64,000 bases of DNA from Pseudolysinimonas_A sp039912695 (lineage in GTDB: Bacteria > Actinomycetota > Actinomycetes > Actinomycetales > Microbacteriaceae), in NCBI RefSeq assembly GCF_039912695.1, contig NZ_JBDSPJ010000022.1, positions 62,001-126,000 on the forward strand, written 5' to 3'. Position 1 is the stretch's first letter. Each line of letters begins with the position of its first letter. Below are positions 34,519 to 42,993 of the stretch, one piece after another. The notes below the pieces were generated by a model, which saw only the letters and a list, made by a program, of their open reading frames with translations, was not told where the DNA came from and ran no database searches. The translations under genes were made by a program, and so were the position numbers.

Positions 34519-35616
34519 TCATGAGCTGGGCGTCAACCCCAACACGCGGGCGATCTCGACGGGGTCGACCGACACCTTGGTCGGCACGACATCGCTGCCG
34601 TCTGCGTTGCGAAGGGCCCAGTGCGGATCTTTGAGCCCGTGGCCGGTGACGGTGAGCACGACGGTCGCACCCTTCGGAATCTCTCCCGCGGCCGCACGCT
34701 CGAGCAGACCGGCGACGCTGATCGCCGAGGCGGGTTCGACGAAGATGCCGACCTCACGCGACAGGATGCGGTGAGCCTCGAGAATCTTGTCGTCGTCGAT
34801 CGCGCCGAAGTAGCCGTTGCTGAGTTCGCGGGCCGCGATCGCGAGCTCCCACGATGCCGGGTTGCCGATGCGGATGGCGCTGGCGATCGTGTCGGGGTCT
34901 TTCACGACGTGCCCGAGCACAATGGGCGCCGAACCCGACGCTTGGAAACCGAACATCCGCGGCAGCTTCGTGGAGTTGCCGGCCGCCAGATCTTCCGAGT
35001 AGCCGCGCGTGTAGGCGGTGTAGTTTCCGGCGTTGCCGACCGGGATGAACTGAAAGTCGGGGGCGTCGCCGAGAACTTCGACGACCTCGAAGGCGGCGGT
35101 CTTCTGGCCTTCGATGCGGTCGTTGTTGACCGAGTTGACCAGGTGCACCGGGTAATGCGCTGCGAGTTCACGGGCGATGTCGAGGCAATCATCGAAGTTG
35201 CCGTTGACCTGCAACAGCTGCGCGCCGTGCGCGATCGCCTGCGCCAGTTTGCCCATCGCGATCTTGCCGTCCGGCACCAACACGGCGGCGGTGAGTCCCG
35301 CGTAGGTCGCGTAGGCGGCCGCGGATGCCGACGTGTTGCCGGTCGACGCGCAAATGACGGCCTGCGCGCCGTGCTCCTTCGCCTTGGTGACGGCCATTGT
35401 CATCCCGCGGTCTTTAAAGGATCCCGTCGGGTTCATGCCCTCGAACTTGACGTAGACGTCGGCGCCGGTGCGGTGCGAGAGGGCCGGTGCCGGAATCAGC
35501 GGAGTGCCACCCTCGCCGAGAGTCACAATCGGCGTCGCGTCGGTCACATCGAGGCGGTGGGCGTACTCGCGGAGCACCCCACGCCACTGCCGACTGGTGG
35601 GCTTGGCCTCGGGCAT
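34519..35616 (-). CDS. thrC: Threonine synthase
   Basis: 365 residues from ATG 35616 (GAAGG nine bases upstream; a GTG two codons earlier is also possible but too close to it). PLP-binding Lys is in GSFKDRGM, with CASTGNTSASAAAYA and the phosphate loop VGNAGNYTAY. This is the short bacterial form. It converts O-phosphohomoserine to threonine, completing the branch with hom and thrB on either side. Confidence 0.97.
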   Translation of the reverse strand: MPEAKPTSRQWRGVLREYAHRLDVTDATPIVTLGEGGTPLIPAPALSHRTGADVYVKFEGMNPTGSFKDRGMTMAVTKAKEHGAQAVICASTGNTSASAAAYATYAGLTAAVLVPDGKIAMGKLAQAIAHGAQLLQVNGNFDDCLDIARELAAHYPVHLVNSVNNDRIEGQKTAAFEVVEVLGDAPDFQFIPVGNAGNYTAYTRGYSEDLAAGNSTKLPRMFGFQASGSAPIVLGHVVKDPDTIASAIRIGNPASWELAIAARELSNGYFGAIDDDKILEAHRILSREVGIFVEPASAISVAGLLERAAAGEIPKGATVVLTVTGHGLKDPHWALRNADGSDVVPTKVSVDPVEIARVLGLTPSS

Positions 35617-35639
35617 GGTCACAGTCCTTCGCAGTTCAC

Positions 35640-36953
35640 TTAAAGTCCCTCAACACGCAGAACGCTGGATACCGCGCTGACGACGTCGGTCGCCCCAAGC
35701 GCGGCAACTGTCGCCGCGAGCGCCGACTCGGTCGCCTCATGCGTTCCAATCACCAGGGTAGCGGTGGGCGACGCGCCGTCTGGCCGCGCATCCTGCCGCA
35801 CCGCTTCGACGGAAACACCGTGCTCACTGAACAGGGTTGCGACGCGGGCCAGCACTCCCGGCTTGTCGGCCACCTCGAGGGTGATGCGGTAGCGGGTCGA
35901 GACGCTCGAGATCGGCAGGATCGGGATGTCGGCTCGGGTCGATTCGGCGACCCCGGGGCCTCCGATGACGTGCCTGCGGGCAGCCGACACGACATCGCCG
36001 AGCACCGCGGAGGCGGTCTGCACTCCCCCGGCTCCGGCACCGTAGAACATCAGGCTGCCGGCCGCTTCGGCCTCAAGGAACACCGCGTTGTTCGCACCGT
36101 GCACCGCGGCGAGCGGATGCGTGTCAGGAACGAGGGCCGGATGCACCCGCGCGCTGACGCCCTCGACCCCGGTCACCGGATCGGTCAGACGCTCGCAGAT
36201 CGCGAGCAGTTTGACGACAAAACCCGACCGGCGGGCTGCGGCAACCTGCTCCGACGTGATCGCGAGGATGCCTTCGCGGTACACGGAGTCGAGGGGCACC
36301 GTGGTGTGGAAGGCGAGACTCGCCAGAATCGCGGCCTTCTGGGCGGCGTCGTAACCTTCGACATCCGCCGCCGGGTCGGACTCGGCGTAGCCCAGTCGCT
36401 GCGCCTCGGCGAGAGCCTCCTCCAGGGTGTCGCCTTCGACATCCATTCGATCGAGGATGTAGTTGGTGGTGCCGTTGACGATGCCCAGGATGCGGCGCAC
36501 CCGGTCACCGGCGAGGCTGTCACGGAGCGGCCGGATGATCGGAATCGCTCCGCCGACGGCGGCTTCGTAGTAGAGCTGAGCGCCGACCTGTTCGGCGATT
36601 TCGAACAACTCGGGGCCGTGCGTGGCGAGCAACGCCTTATTCGCGGTGATGACGTCGGCACCCGAGTTGAGTGCGAGTTCGAGGTACGTGCGGGCCGGCT
36701 CGATGCCGCCGATCAGTTCGATCACGATGTCGGCGCCGAGAATGAGCGACTCGGCGTCGGTCGTGAAGAGGTGCTCGGGCAGATCGGCAGTCCGGGCGGC
36801 TTTGAGGTCGCGGACGGCGATCCCGACCAGTTCCAGCCCGGCGCCTACTCGCTCGCCCAGTTCGGTGCCGTGCTCGATCAGCAGGGACGCCACTTGGGCT
36901 CCCACCGATCCCGCGCCGAGCAGCGCGATGCGCAGATTGCGGTACTCGATCAT
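35640..36953 (-). CDS. hom: Homoserine dehydrogenase
   Basis: 437 residues from ATG 36953, which overlaps the lysA stop as ATGA. Visible: NAD(P)-binding LRIALLGAGSVGAQVASLL, ANKALLATHG, AAVGGAIPIIRPLRDSL, GTTNYILDRM, and a C-terminal ACT domain (RYRITLEVADKPGVLARVATLFSEHGV, residues ~345-420) for feedback control by threonine. It reduces aspartate semialdehyde to homoserine. Central in the aspartate-family operon lysA-hom-thrC-thrB. Confidence 0.97.
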   Translation of the reverse strand: MIEYRNLRIALLGAGSVGAQVASLLIEHGTELGERVGAGLELVGIAVRDLKAARTADLPEHLFTTDAESLILGADIVIELIGGIEPARTYLELALNSGADVITANKALLATHGPELFEIAEQVGAQLYYEAAVGGAIPIIRPLRDSLAGDRVRRILGIVNGTTNYILDRMDVEGDTLEEALAEAQRLGYAESDPAADVEGYDAAQKAAILASLAFHTTVPLDSVYREGILAITSEQVAAARRSGFVVKLLAICERLTDPVTGVEGVSARVHPALVPDTHPLAAVHGANNAVFLEAEAAGSLMFYGAGAGGVQTASAVLGDVVSAARRHVIGGPGVAESTRADIPILPISSVSTRYRITLEVADKPGVLARVATLFSEHGVSVEAVRQDARPDGASPTATLVIGTHEATESALAATVAALGATDVVSAVSSVLRVEGL

Positions 36954-38335
36954 GCGGTCACTCCAACGTCTCGTGAAAGGAGGTCGGCCTCGGTCTCGCG
37001 ACGCACGATGACGCGCGCAGCGCCATCCTTCACCGCGACAACGGCCGGGCGACCGAGGTAGTTGTAGTTGCTGGCCAGCGACCAACAGTAGGCACCGGTA
37101 GCCGGAACGGCGACGAGGTCACCCGGAGCGACGTCGCCCGGGAGGTAGTCCGCGTGCACAACGATGTCGCCCGACTCGCAGTGCTTGCCCGCGATCCGCA
37201 CCAGGGCGGGGTCGGAATCCGATCGGCGGTTCGCCAGCCTTACGGTGTAATCCGCGCCGTACAGGGCGGGGCGGATGTTGTCACTCATCCCGCCGTCGAT
37301 CGACACGTACTTGCGGATGGAGTCATCGACGCGCACATCTTTGATCGTGCCCACCTCGTAGACGGTGACGGTTGAGTGGCCGACGATCGCCCGGCCCGGT
37401 TCGATCGCGATGATCGGGATCGGGATGCCGAGTTCGGCGCACTGTTCGGACACGACGCGCGCGAAGTCGGCGGCGATGCTCGCGATCGGGGTGACAACGT
37501 CGGCGCTCGTGTAGGCGATGCCGAATCCGCCGCCCAGGTTGAGTTCGGGAACCTCGCCGTCTTTCAGGAGTTCGGCGTGCACCGCGAGGAGGCGGCGGGC
37601 GGCCTCGGCGAACCCGGCAGATTCGAAGATCTGCGACCCGATGTGTGAATGCAGCCCGAGAAACCTGAGGTTCTTCGACGCGCGAATCTGCGCGACCACC
37701 GCGGGGGCGTCAGCGAGCGGGATGCCGAACTTCTGGTCTTCGCGGGCAGTCGCCAGGTACTCGTGGGTACTCGCGTGCACTCCCGAGTTGATGCGCAGCC
37801 GCACGGCCTGAACGCGACCGTGTTTCTCGGCGGCGGCCGACACGCGATCGACCTCGACGACGCTGTCGAGAACGATCGCGCCCACGCCGAGTCCGACCGA
37901 ACGATCGATCTCGGCGAGGCTCTTGTTGTTGCCGTGGAATCCCAGCAGCGCGGGGTCGACCCCTGCCGCCAGGGCGACCGCGAGTTCTCCCCCGCTGGCG
38001 ACGTCGATGTGCAGGCCGGCTTCGACGACCCACTTCGCGACGGCTGTGCAGAGGAACGCTTTGCCCGCGTAGTACACGTCGACCCGCGACCCGAGCGCGG
38101 CGAAGGCTTCGTTGAAAAGCGTCTTGATGGTCTCCGCGCGGGTGCGCACATCCTGCTCGTCGACCACGTACAGCGGGGTCCCGAATTCGGATGCCAGCGC
38201 CGTCAGCGACGCGCCCGCGACGGTGATCGCACCAGCGCCATCCCGGTCGGCAGAAGGCGGCCAGACGGCGGGCGTGAGCGCGTTGGCGTCATCCGGGTGG
38301 ACGAGCCACTCGGGTGCGAGCGGGTTGGCAGACAC
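36950..38335 (-). CDS. lysA: Diaminopimelate decarboxylase
   Basis: About 461 residues; GTG 38335 is preferred (GTGAGG upstream) over the GTG four codons earlier. PLP-binding Lys is in YYAGKAFLCTAVAKWV, with the barrel motif GFHGNNKSLAEI, HSHIGSQIF, LNLGGGFGIAYT, EPGRAIVGHS and the C-terminal CESGDIVVHADYLPG (active-site Cys across the dimer). It makes lysine from meso-diaminopimelate. Overlaps hom by 4 bases. Confidence 0.97.
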   Translation of the reverse strand: MSANPLAPEWLVHPDDANALTPAVWPPSADRDGAGAITVAGASLTALASEFGTPLYVVDEQDVRTRAETIKTLFNEAFAALGSRVDVYYAGKAFLCTAVAKWVVEAGLHIDVASGGELAVALAAGVDPALLGFHGNNKSLAEIDRSVGLGVGAIVLDSVVEVDRVSAAAEKHGRVQAVRLRINSGVHASTHEYLATAREDQKFGIPLADAPAVVAQIRASKNLRFLGLHSHIGSQIFESAGFAEAARRLLAVHAELLKDGEVPELNLGGGFGIAYTSADVVTPIASIAADFARVVSEQCAELGIPIPIIAIEPGRAIVGHSTVTVYEVGTIKDVRVDDSIRKYVSIDGGMSDNIRPALYGADYTVRLANRRSDSDPALVRIAGKHCESGDIVVHADYLPGDVAPGDLVAVPATGAYCWSLASNYNYLGRPAVVAVKDGAARVIVRRETEADLLSRDVGVTA

Positions 38336-38415
38336 GACAGACCTCACGAAGGAATACGGATAAGTGAGGCGAGCGGACCCGGATTGATCCCTGAAGCCGA
38401 GATCAGCCTACCGAT

Positions 38416-38943
38416 TCACGGGCTGCCGGAGATCAGCGCGGTCAGCGAACGTGCGACGCGCGTCATCACGTCGCCGCCGCCGACTTTCGATCCCCGGTAG
38501 GCGACCGGGATCATGGTGATCACCATGAGGGACCCGTTCGGGTCGACGAAGGTCAGATCCAGGTGCGGACCGCCTGCGATGCCCTGAACGCGTTCCGCCT
38601 TCTTCAGCCAGCTCGGCAGCACGCGGATTACCTGCAGTGGTTCCCGTCCCGATCGCCAGACCGTGATCGACTCGGCATCCGCGACCCACACCAGGTAGTG
38701 ACGCTTGAGGAATGTCTCGACGAAGAACGAGAGCTTCGGCACTGCCGGGTCGATCCGGCGAAGGTACCTGAGCACCGACTCGGTGATCGCGGTAGAGAAG
38801 GCGATGCCGCCATCCGACAGGTCAACCTTCTTGAGGCTGTTCGCGCGCTCGCGCCACCCGGCCACGGCGAGCACGACCATCAGCACGACGACGACGACGA
38901 TGACGATCGGGATCAGAGTCGAGAACGAGGCGCTAGTTGCCAC
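38416..38943 (-). CDS. Conserved hypothetical membrane-anchored protein
   Basis: 175 residues. A single strongly hydrophobic helix at residues about 10-30 (IVIVVVVVLMVVLAVAG) is followed by a soluble alpha/beta domain with no motif I recognise. The start overlaps the end of the DUF2993-type gene by 11 bases, so both are probably made together; both have an N-terminal anchor. 68 bases separate it from lysA. Function unknown; not a lipoprotein (no lipobox). Confidence 0.75.
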   Translation of the reverse strand: MATSASFSTLIPIVIVVVVVLMVVLAVAGWRERANSLKKVDLSDGGIAFSTAITESVLRYLRRIDPAVPKLSFFVETFLKRHYLVWVADAESITVWRSGREPLQVIRVLPSWLKKAERVQGIAGGPHLDLTFVDPNGSLMVITMIPVAYRGSKVGGGDVMTRVARSLTALISGSP

Positions 38944-39784
38944 AGATGCCCATCGTGCTGAGCTCGGTGCCGCCGAGTGCCGCGCCGTCGGCGGTGAATC
39001 TGAGTACCAGGTGCGGCCCTTCGACGTCGACGCTGCTCAGCGCGAGTGCTTTCGGCAGGTTTCCCGCGACGCAGATCGACGTCTGCTTCAGAAGGTCGCC
39101 CGCAAAACCGCCGAACAGCGGGTTGGCGAGCACGTCCTTCACCGCGAACTGCTGGTCGGCCACCGTCACGACGTCGGGCGTGAAGACCAGTTGGCCATCG
39201 GCAGCCGACGGCAGGATGCTGACCCCGAGCGGAACCGGGATGCCGAAAATAGTGAACGACGAAGCGATCACGATGTTGGGTTCGTTGAGCTTGATCGAGT
39301 CGAGCTGGAGGCCGCTGAGGTTGCCGGCGATCTTCGCCAGGTCCGTCTCACTCGCCGCGAATTCGACTCTCAGAACGCCGACCGGAGCATTCGCGTCGAG
39401 GGGCACGTTTTCGGCGTGCAGCGTCGCAGACCCCGTGAGAGGGCCGAAAGCCAGCTCGGGAACGCTCACATCGACGTCATTCACGTGACCCGAGATCGCC
39501 TGCAGGATGATCGAGCCGTCGTGGAGGTCGACATCCACTTTCGCGTCCGCGGGCAGCCCCAGCACGTGAATAACTTGGGTGCGGATGTAGTTCTTTGCAT
39601 AGTCCTTGGCGAAGTTCTCGCCGATCAGAAAAGCGATGACCGTCAGCACGGCGAGGATCGCGACAATGATCAGCACGACGATCAACGCGCGATTGCGCTT
39701 CTTCATCGGCGGGCGCGCCTCGACAACCGTGGTCGCGGCCGGCGCGGGCTGCGTCGGCGGCACAGCGACCAGTTCGCCGCTCAC
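38933..39784 (-). CDS. DUF2993 (LmeA-like) membrane-anchored protein
   Basis: 283 residues. Pro/Ala-rich cytoplasmic N-terminus, one membrane helix (about 32-55 after the MKKRNR basic cluster), then an extracytoplasmic beta-rich domain with DAKVDVDLHDGSIILQAISG and the repeated pattern of the DUF2993 family. In mycobacteria the family member LmeA takes part in lipomannan mannan elongation; a cell-envelope lipid-binding role here is inference. It overlaps argS by 4 bases and the next gene by 11. Confidence 0.8.
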   Translation of the reverse strand: MSGELVAVPPTQPAPAATTVVEARPPMKKRNRALIVVLIIVAILAVLTVIAFLIGENFAKDYAKNYIRTQVIHVLGLPADAKVDVDLHDGSIILQAISGHVNDVDVSVPELAFGPLTGSATLHAENVPLDANAPVGVLRVEFAASETDLAKIAGNLSGLQLDSIKLNEPNIVIASSFTIFGIPVPLGVSILPSAADGQLVFTPDVVTVADQQFAVKDVLANPLFGGFAGDLLKQTSICVAGNLPKALALSSVDVEGPHLVLRFTADGAALGGTELSTMGICGN

Positions 39785-41433
39785 ATTCGCTCCGGAGCGC
39801 TGACCCCGAGAAGCGCCAGACCGTTACGCAGCACCTGCCCGGTCGCGGCGTTGAGCCAGAGCCGGGTGCGGTGCAAAGTCGAGATCGGGTCGTCGCCCTG
39901 CGGGATGATGCGGCACGCGTCATACCAGCGGTGGTAGGCGCCGGCGAGTTCTTCGAGGTAGCGGGCGACCCGGTGCGGTTCGCGCAGTTCGGCCGCCTGG
40001 CGCACGATGCGGGGGAACTCGGCGAGCGCCCCGAGCAGGATGCTCTCCGTCTCGTGGCTCAGCAGGCTCGCGTCGAACTCGTCCTGGGTGACTCCGGCAT
40101 CCGCGGCGTTGCGCGCGACCGCTCCGGTTCGAGCCTGCGCGTACTGCACGTAGAACACCGGATTGTCGTTGGTCTTCTTGGTGAGCAGGTCGAGGTCGAT
40201 GTCAAGCATCGAGTCAGCCGAGGACCGCACGAGCGAATACCGGGCGGCGTCGATGCCGACAGCATCCACGAGGTCTTCCATCGTGACGACGGTGCCGGCT
40301 CGCTTCGACATGCGCACAGCTTCGCCGTCGCGCACCAGGTTGACCAACTGGCCGATCAGAATCTCGAGGTTGACGTACGGTTCGTCACCGAATGCCGCCG
40401 TCATGGCCATCAGCCGTTTGACGTAGCCGTGATGGTCGGCGCCGAGCATGATCAGGTTGCGCTCGAAGCCGCGCTCACGCTTGTTGAGGTAATACGCCAG
40501 GTCGCCCGAGATGTAGGCACCTTCGCCGTCGCTCTTGATGACGACGCGATCTTTGTCGTCGCCGAACTCCGTCGTGCGCAGCCAGGTCGCTCCATCGGCT
40601 TCGAAGATGTGGCCCAGTTCCCGCAACCGATCGACGGCGTGCTGGACGGCACCTGACTCATGCAGCGAGTCCTCGTGGAAGTACACGTCGAAGTCGACGC
40701 CGAATTCGTGGAGGCTGGCCTTGATATCGCCGAACATCAGCTCGACCCCGACCGAGCGAAAGACCTCGAGCAATTCGTCGCTCGGAAGTGAGCTGAGGTC
40801 GCCGGAGTAGACCTCCTCGACGCGCGCCGCGATGTCGAGGATGTAGTCCCCGCCGTAGCCGTCGTCGGGCGCGGCCTCACCGAGGTGCGCGGCGACAAGG
40901 CTGCGTGCAAAGCGGTCGATCTGCGTGCCGTGGTCGTTGAAGTAGTACTCGCGCGTGACGTCGGCGCCCTGCGCTATGAAGATGCGCGCGAGGCTGTCAC
41001 CGACGGCGGCCCACCGAGTGCTGCCGAGGTGAACCGGACCGGTCGGGTTCGCCGAGACGAACTCGAGGTTGATTCTCACGCCCGGATAGAGGTCACCGCG
41101 GCCGTAGGTATCCCCGGCATCCACGATGCTCTTCGCGAGCAGACCGGCCGCCGCGGCATCCAGGGTGATGTTGAGAAAGCCCGGGCCCGCGACATCCGTC
41201 GAAGCGATGCCGTCGGTGGCGGCAAGTCTCGTCGCCAGGTCGGCCGCGAAGGCGCGTGAATCGATGCCGAGACGCTTGCCGAGCTTGAGAGCGACGTTGG
41301 AGGCCCAGTCGCCGTGATCCCGATTGCGGGGGCGTTCGAGGGTCACGTCATCGTCAGAGATCTCCACCGCGCGGTCGCCCGCCGCCGAGCGCGTCAGCTC
41401 GAGAAGTGTGGCTGTGAGTTCGGCAGGGGTCAC
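39781..41433 (-). CDS. argS: Arginyl-tRNA synthetase
   Basis: 550 residues, class I synthetase. HIGH-type motif NPTGPVHLGSTR, KMSK-type motif RMSKRAGTVVTMEDL, N-terminal Add1 domain (NRDHGDWASNVALKLGKRLG), and the C-terminal DALR anticodon-binding domain up to TGQVLRNGLALLGV. It charges tRNA-Arg; a tRNA-Arg(CCG) gene lies 1.5 kb away on the other strand. First gene of the argS-lysA-hom-thrC-thrB run. GTG 41433 has a TACGAT hexamer eight bases upstream. Confidence 0.97.
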   Translation of the reverse strand: MTPAELTATLLELTRSAAGDRAVEISDDDVTLERPRNRDHGDWASNVALKLGKRLGIDSRAFAADLATRLAATDGIASTDVAGPGFLNITLDAAAAGLLAKSIVDAGDTYGRGDLYPGVRINLEFVSANPTGPVHLGSTRWAAVGDSLARIFIAQGADVTREYYFNDHGTQIDRFARSLVAAHLGEAAPDDGYGGDYILDIAARVEEVYSGDLSSLPSDELLEVFRSVGVELMFGDIKASLHEFGVDFDVYFHEDSLHESGAVQHAVDRLRELGHIFEADGATWLRTTEFGDDKDRVVIKSDGEGAYISGDLAYYLNKRERGFERNLIMLGADHHGYVKRLMAMTAAFGDEPYVNLEILIGQLVNLVRDGEAVRMSKRAGTVVTMEDLVDAVGIDAARYSLVRSSADSMLDIDLDLLTKKTNDNPVFYVQYAQARTGAVARNAADAGVTQDEFDASLLSHETESILLGALAEFPRIVRQAAELREPHRVARYLEELAGAYHRWYDACRIIPQGDDPISTLHRTRLWLNAATGQVLRNGLALLGVSAPERM

Positions 41434-41466
41434 AACGCTCGATCGTAGCCGGGGGATGATGGAGGC

Positions 41467-42060
41467 ATGGCTGTCGCATCCACGATTTCAATTCGCACGG
41501 CGAGTGCTGCGCTGCTCGCAGTGGCTGTCGCCGTTGTGTTGGCGGGGTGCATCCCGACCCCGACCGCCACCACGCCAGCCAGTACCCCGAGGCCCACCCC
41601 GACCCCAACGGCTACCCCCACGCCGAGCGCGACGCCCGATCAGCTCACGCCGATCGACGTCGCCTGTGCGGATCTCGTCGACCCCGACGCGGTCTACGCG
41701 TTCGATCCGAACCTCGCGCTGCTCGGCAGCTGGACGCCGGATGCCGGGAGCGCCGCCGCCGATGCGGTGGCAGCCGGCGGAGTTGCCTGCCGCTGGGTGC
41801 TGGAATCGGGTGGCGGCACGATGGACGTCTCGGTCGCGAGCCTTTCCGACAATCGGATCGACGCCCTGAAGAACGATGCCTCCGCGACGAGCACGCCCGT
41901 GCCGACCTACGGCGACGAGGCGTACTTCTCTGTCGAGGGTGGCGTCGGAACCGCGATCGTCTTCCAGGGCAACTACTGGCTGGTCGCGACGTCGGTCACC
42001 TTCGCCGAACCCGGTGAACCCTCCGACATCATCGATTCGGCGCTCGCGGCCCTCCCCTAA
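41467..42060 (+). CDS. Secreted lipoprotein, paralogue of the one at 58916
   Basis: 197 residues. Signal peptide with lipobox VLAGC (lipidated Cys28), a long Thr/Pro linker (TPTPTATPTP), then a ~135-residue domain with Cys residues in VACADLVDPDAVY and GVACRWV. The domain resembles that of the lipoprotein at 58916 in layout (CxD(L/I)V, LALLGG/S, G(V/I)xCxW, IGDE/YGDE, late W). ATG 41467 is preceded by GATGAT six bases upstream. Converges on the transglutaminase gene with a three-base gap. Function unknown. Confidence 0.85.
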   Translation: MAVASTISIRTASAALLAVAVAVVLAGCIPTPTATTPASTPRPTPTPTATPTPSATPDQLTPIDVACADLVDPDAVYAFDPNLALLGSWTPDAGSAAADAVAAGGVACRWVLESGGGTMDVSVASLSDNRIDALKNDASATSTPVPTYGDEAYFSVEGGVGTAIVFQGNYWLVATSVTFAEPGEPSDIIDSALAALP

Positions 42061-42063
42061 AAA

Positions 42064-42873
42064 TCAGGACAGTTCGACGATCTCACTCGGATCATCGGTC
42101 AGGTCTTCGTCGCTCGTTGCTCGCACCTCGAGAGTGATCAGCCGCACGTCGGCGAGCGTGTTGGTGAGAAACGCGGTGTCGGTGGCATCCCGCCCGGTTG
42201 CGATCCGCACGAGGCTGCGTCGCGGAGCGAGCCGGGTCGCGTCGACAGCAATCCACCGGTTGTCGGCGTAGGCCTCAACCACGGCGTGGAAATCGCGAGG
42301 TTCGAGCCCCGGCGCATACACCGACACCATGCGGGCCGGAACGTCGAGCCCCCGTAGGAACGCCGCGGTGACATGCGCGAAATCGCGACACACACCGGCG
42401 CCGAGGTCGAGCGTTTCGAGCGCTCCGCCGGTCGGAAAGCTCATCGCGGGCGTGTACGAAAGGTTGTCGTGCACCCACTGCTCGACGGCGAGAACGCGCT
42501 CGACCCCTGATGTGCCGCCGAACAGATCGCGGGCGCGGTCGGTCAGGCTGTCGGACTGCACGTAGCGGCTCGGGCGCAGGTAGGTGACCAGATCGAGGTC
42601 GTCGACCCCCGGCCGAGACGCGCGACCGATGACCGTCGCGGCGTACTCGATGGTCAGAAGTCCGGGGCCGGTCTCAAAGAGCCGCATGCGCGTGCCGTGC
42701 TCGTCATCGATCTCCCGCACCTGGATCGGTTGATCGCCGAGCCAGACCCGAAGCGACTCCTCGGTCGTCGGAACTCCTTGCGCGACGGATGCCGCAAGCA
42801 CGAATGAGGTCGGGTCGTCGACCTCGAGAACCAGTCTCGACCCCACCTCTCGCCGGGGCTGGGCTGAAGTCAT
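42064..42873 (-). CDS. Transglutaminase-like cysteine peptidase-fold protein
   Basis: 269 residues. The N-terminal beta domain is followed by the transglutaminase core with the catalytic triad: Cys in GAGVCRDFAH, His in EPRDFHAVVEAY, Asp in WIAVDATR. Members of this bacterial group are cytosolic, with no signal peptide, and are often linked to amide hydrolysis or protein modification; substrate unknown. ATG 42873 follows TAGGTT by six bases, a leaderless-type start. Adjacent to, and divergent from, tRNA-Arg. Confidence 0.9.
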   Translation of the reverse strand: MTSAQPRREVGSRLVLEVDDPTSFVLAASVAQGVPTTEESLRVWLGDQPIQVREIDDEHGTRMRLFETGPGLLTIEYAATVIGRASRPGVDDLDLVTYLRPSRYVQSDSLTDRARDLFGGTSGVERVLAVEQWVHDNLSYTPAMSFPTGGALETLDLGAGVCRDFAHVTAAFLRGLDVPARMVSVYAPGLEPRDFHAVVEAYADNRWIAVDATRLAPRRSLVRIATGRDATDTAFLTNTLADVRLITLEVRATSDEDLTDDPSEIVELS

Positions 42874-42879
42874 ACTGCT

Positions 42880-42885
42880 AACCTA
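42880..42885 (-). promoter_or_regulatory. Candidate -10 element (TAGGTT) for the transglutaminase-like gene
   Basis: Minus strand: TAGGTT, six bases, ATG 42873; it ends only 11 bases from the 5' end of the tRNA gene. Confidence 0.5.
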
Positions 42886-42896
42886 GGTGGCGCTGC

Positions 42897-42969
42897 GCCC
42901 CCGTAGCTCAGTGGATAGAGCGCTTCCCTCCGGAGGAAGAGGTCGCACGTTCGAATCGTGTCGGGGGCA
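42897..42969 (+). tRNA. tRNA-Arg(CCG)
   Basis: Cloverleaf seen directly: acceptor stem GCCCCCG with CGGGGGC, D arm GCTC-AGTGGAT-AGAGC, anticodon stem CTTCC/GGAAG with loop CTCCGGA (anticodon CCG, reads CGG), T arm GCACG-TTCGAAT-CGTGT, and discriminator A at 42969. The next bases are CCT, so the 3' CCA is not fully encoded and must be added by enzyme. Confidence 0.95.
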
Positions 42970-42993
42970 CCTCAGATTGTCGGGAGTTCGCCA

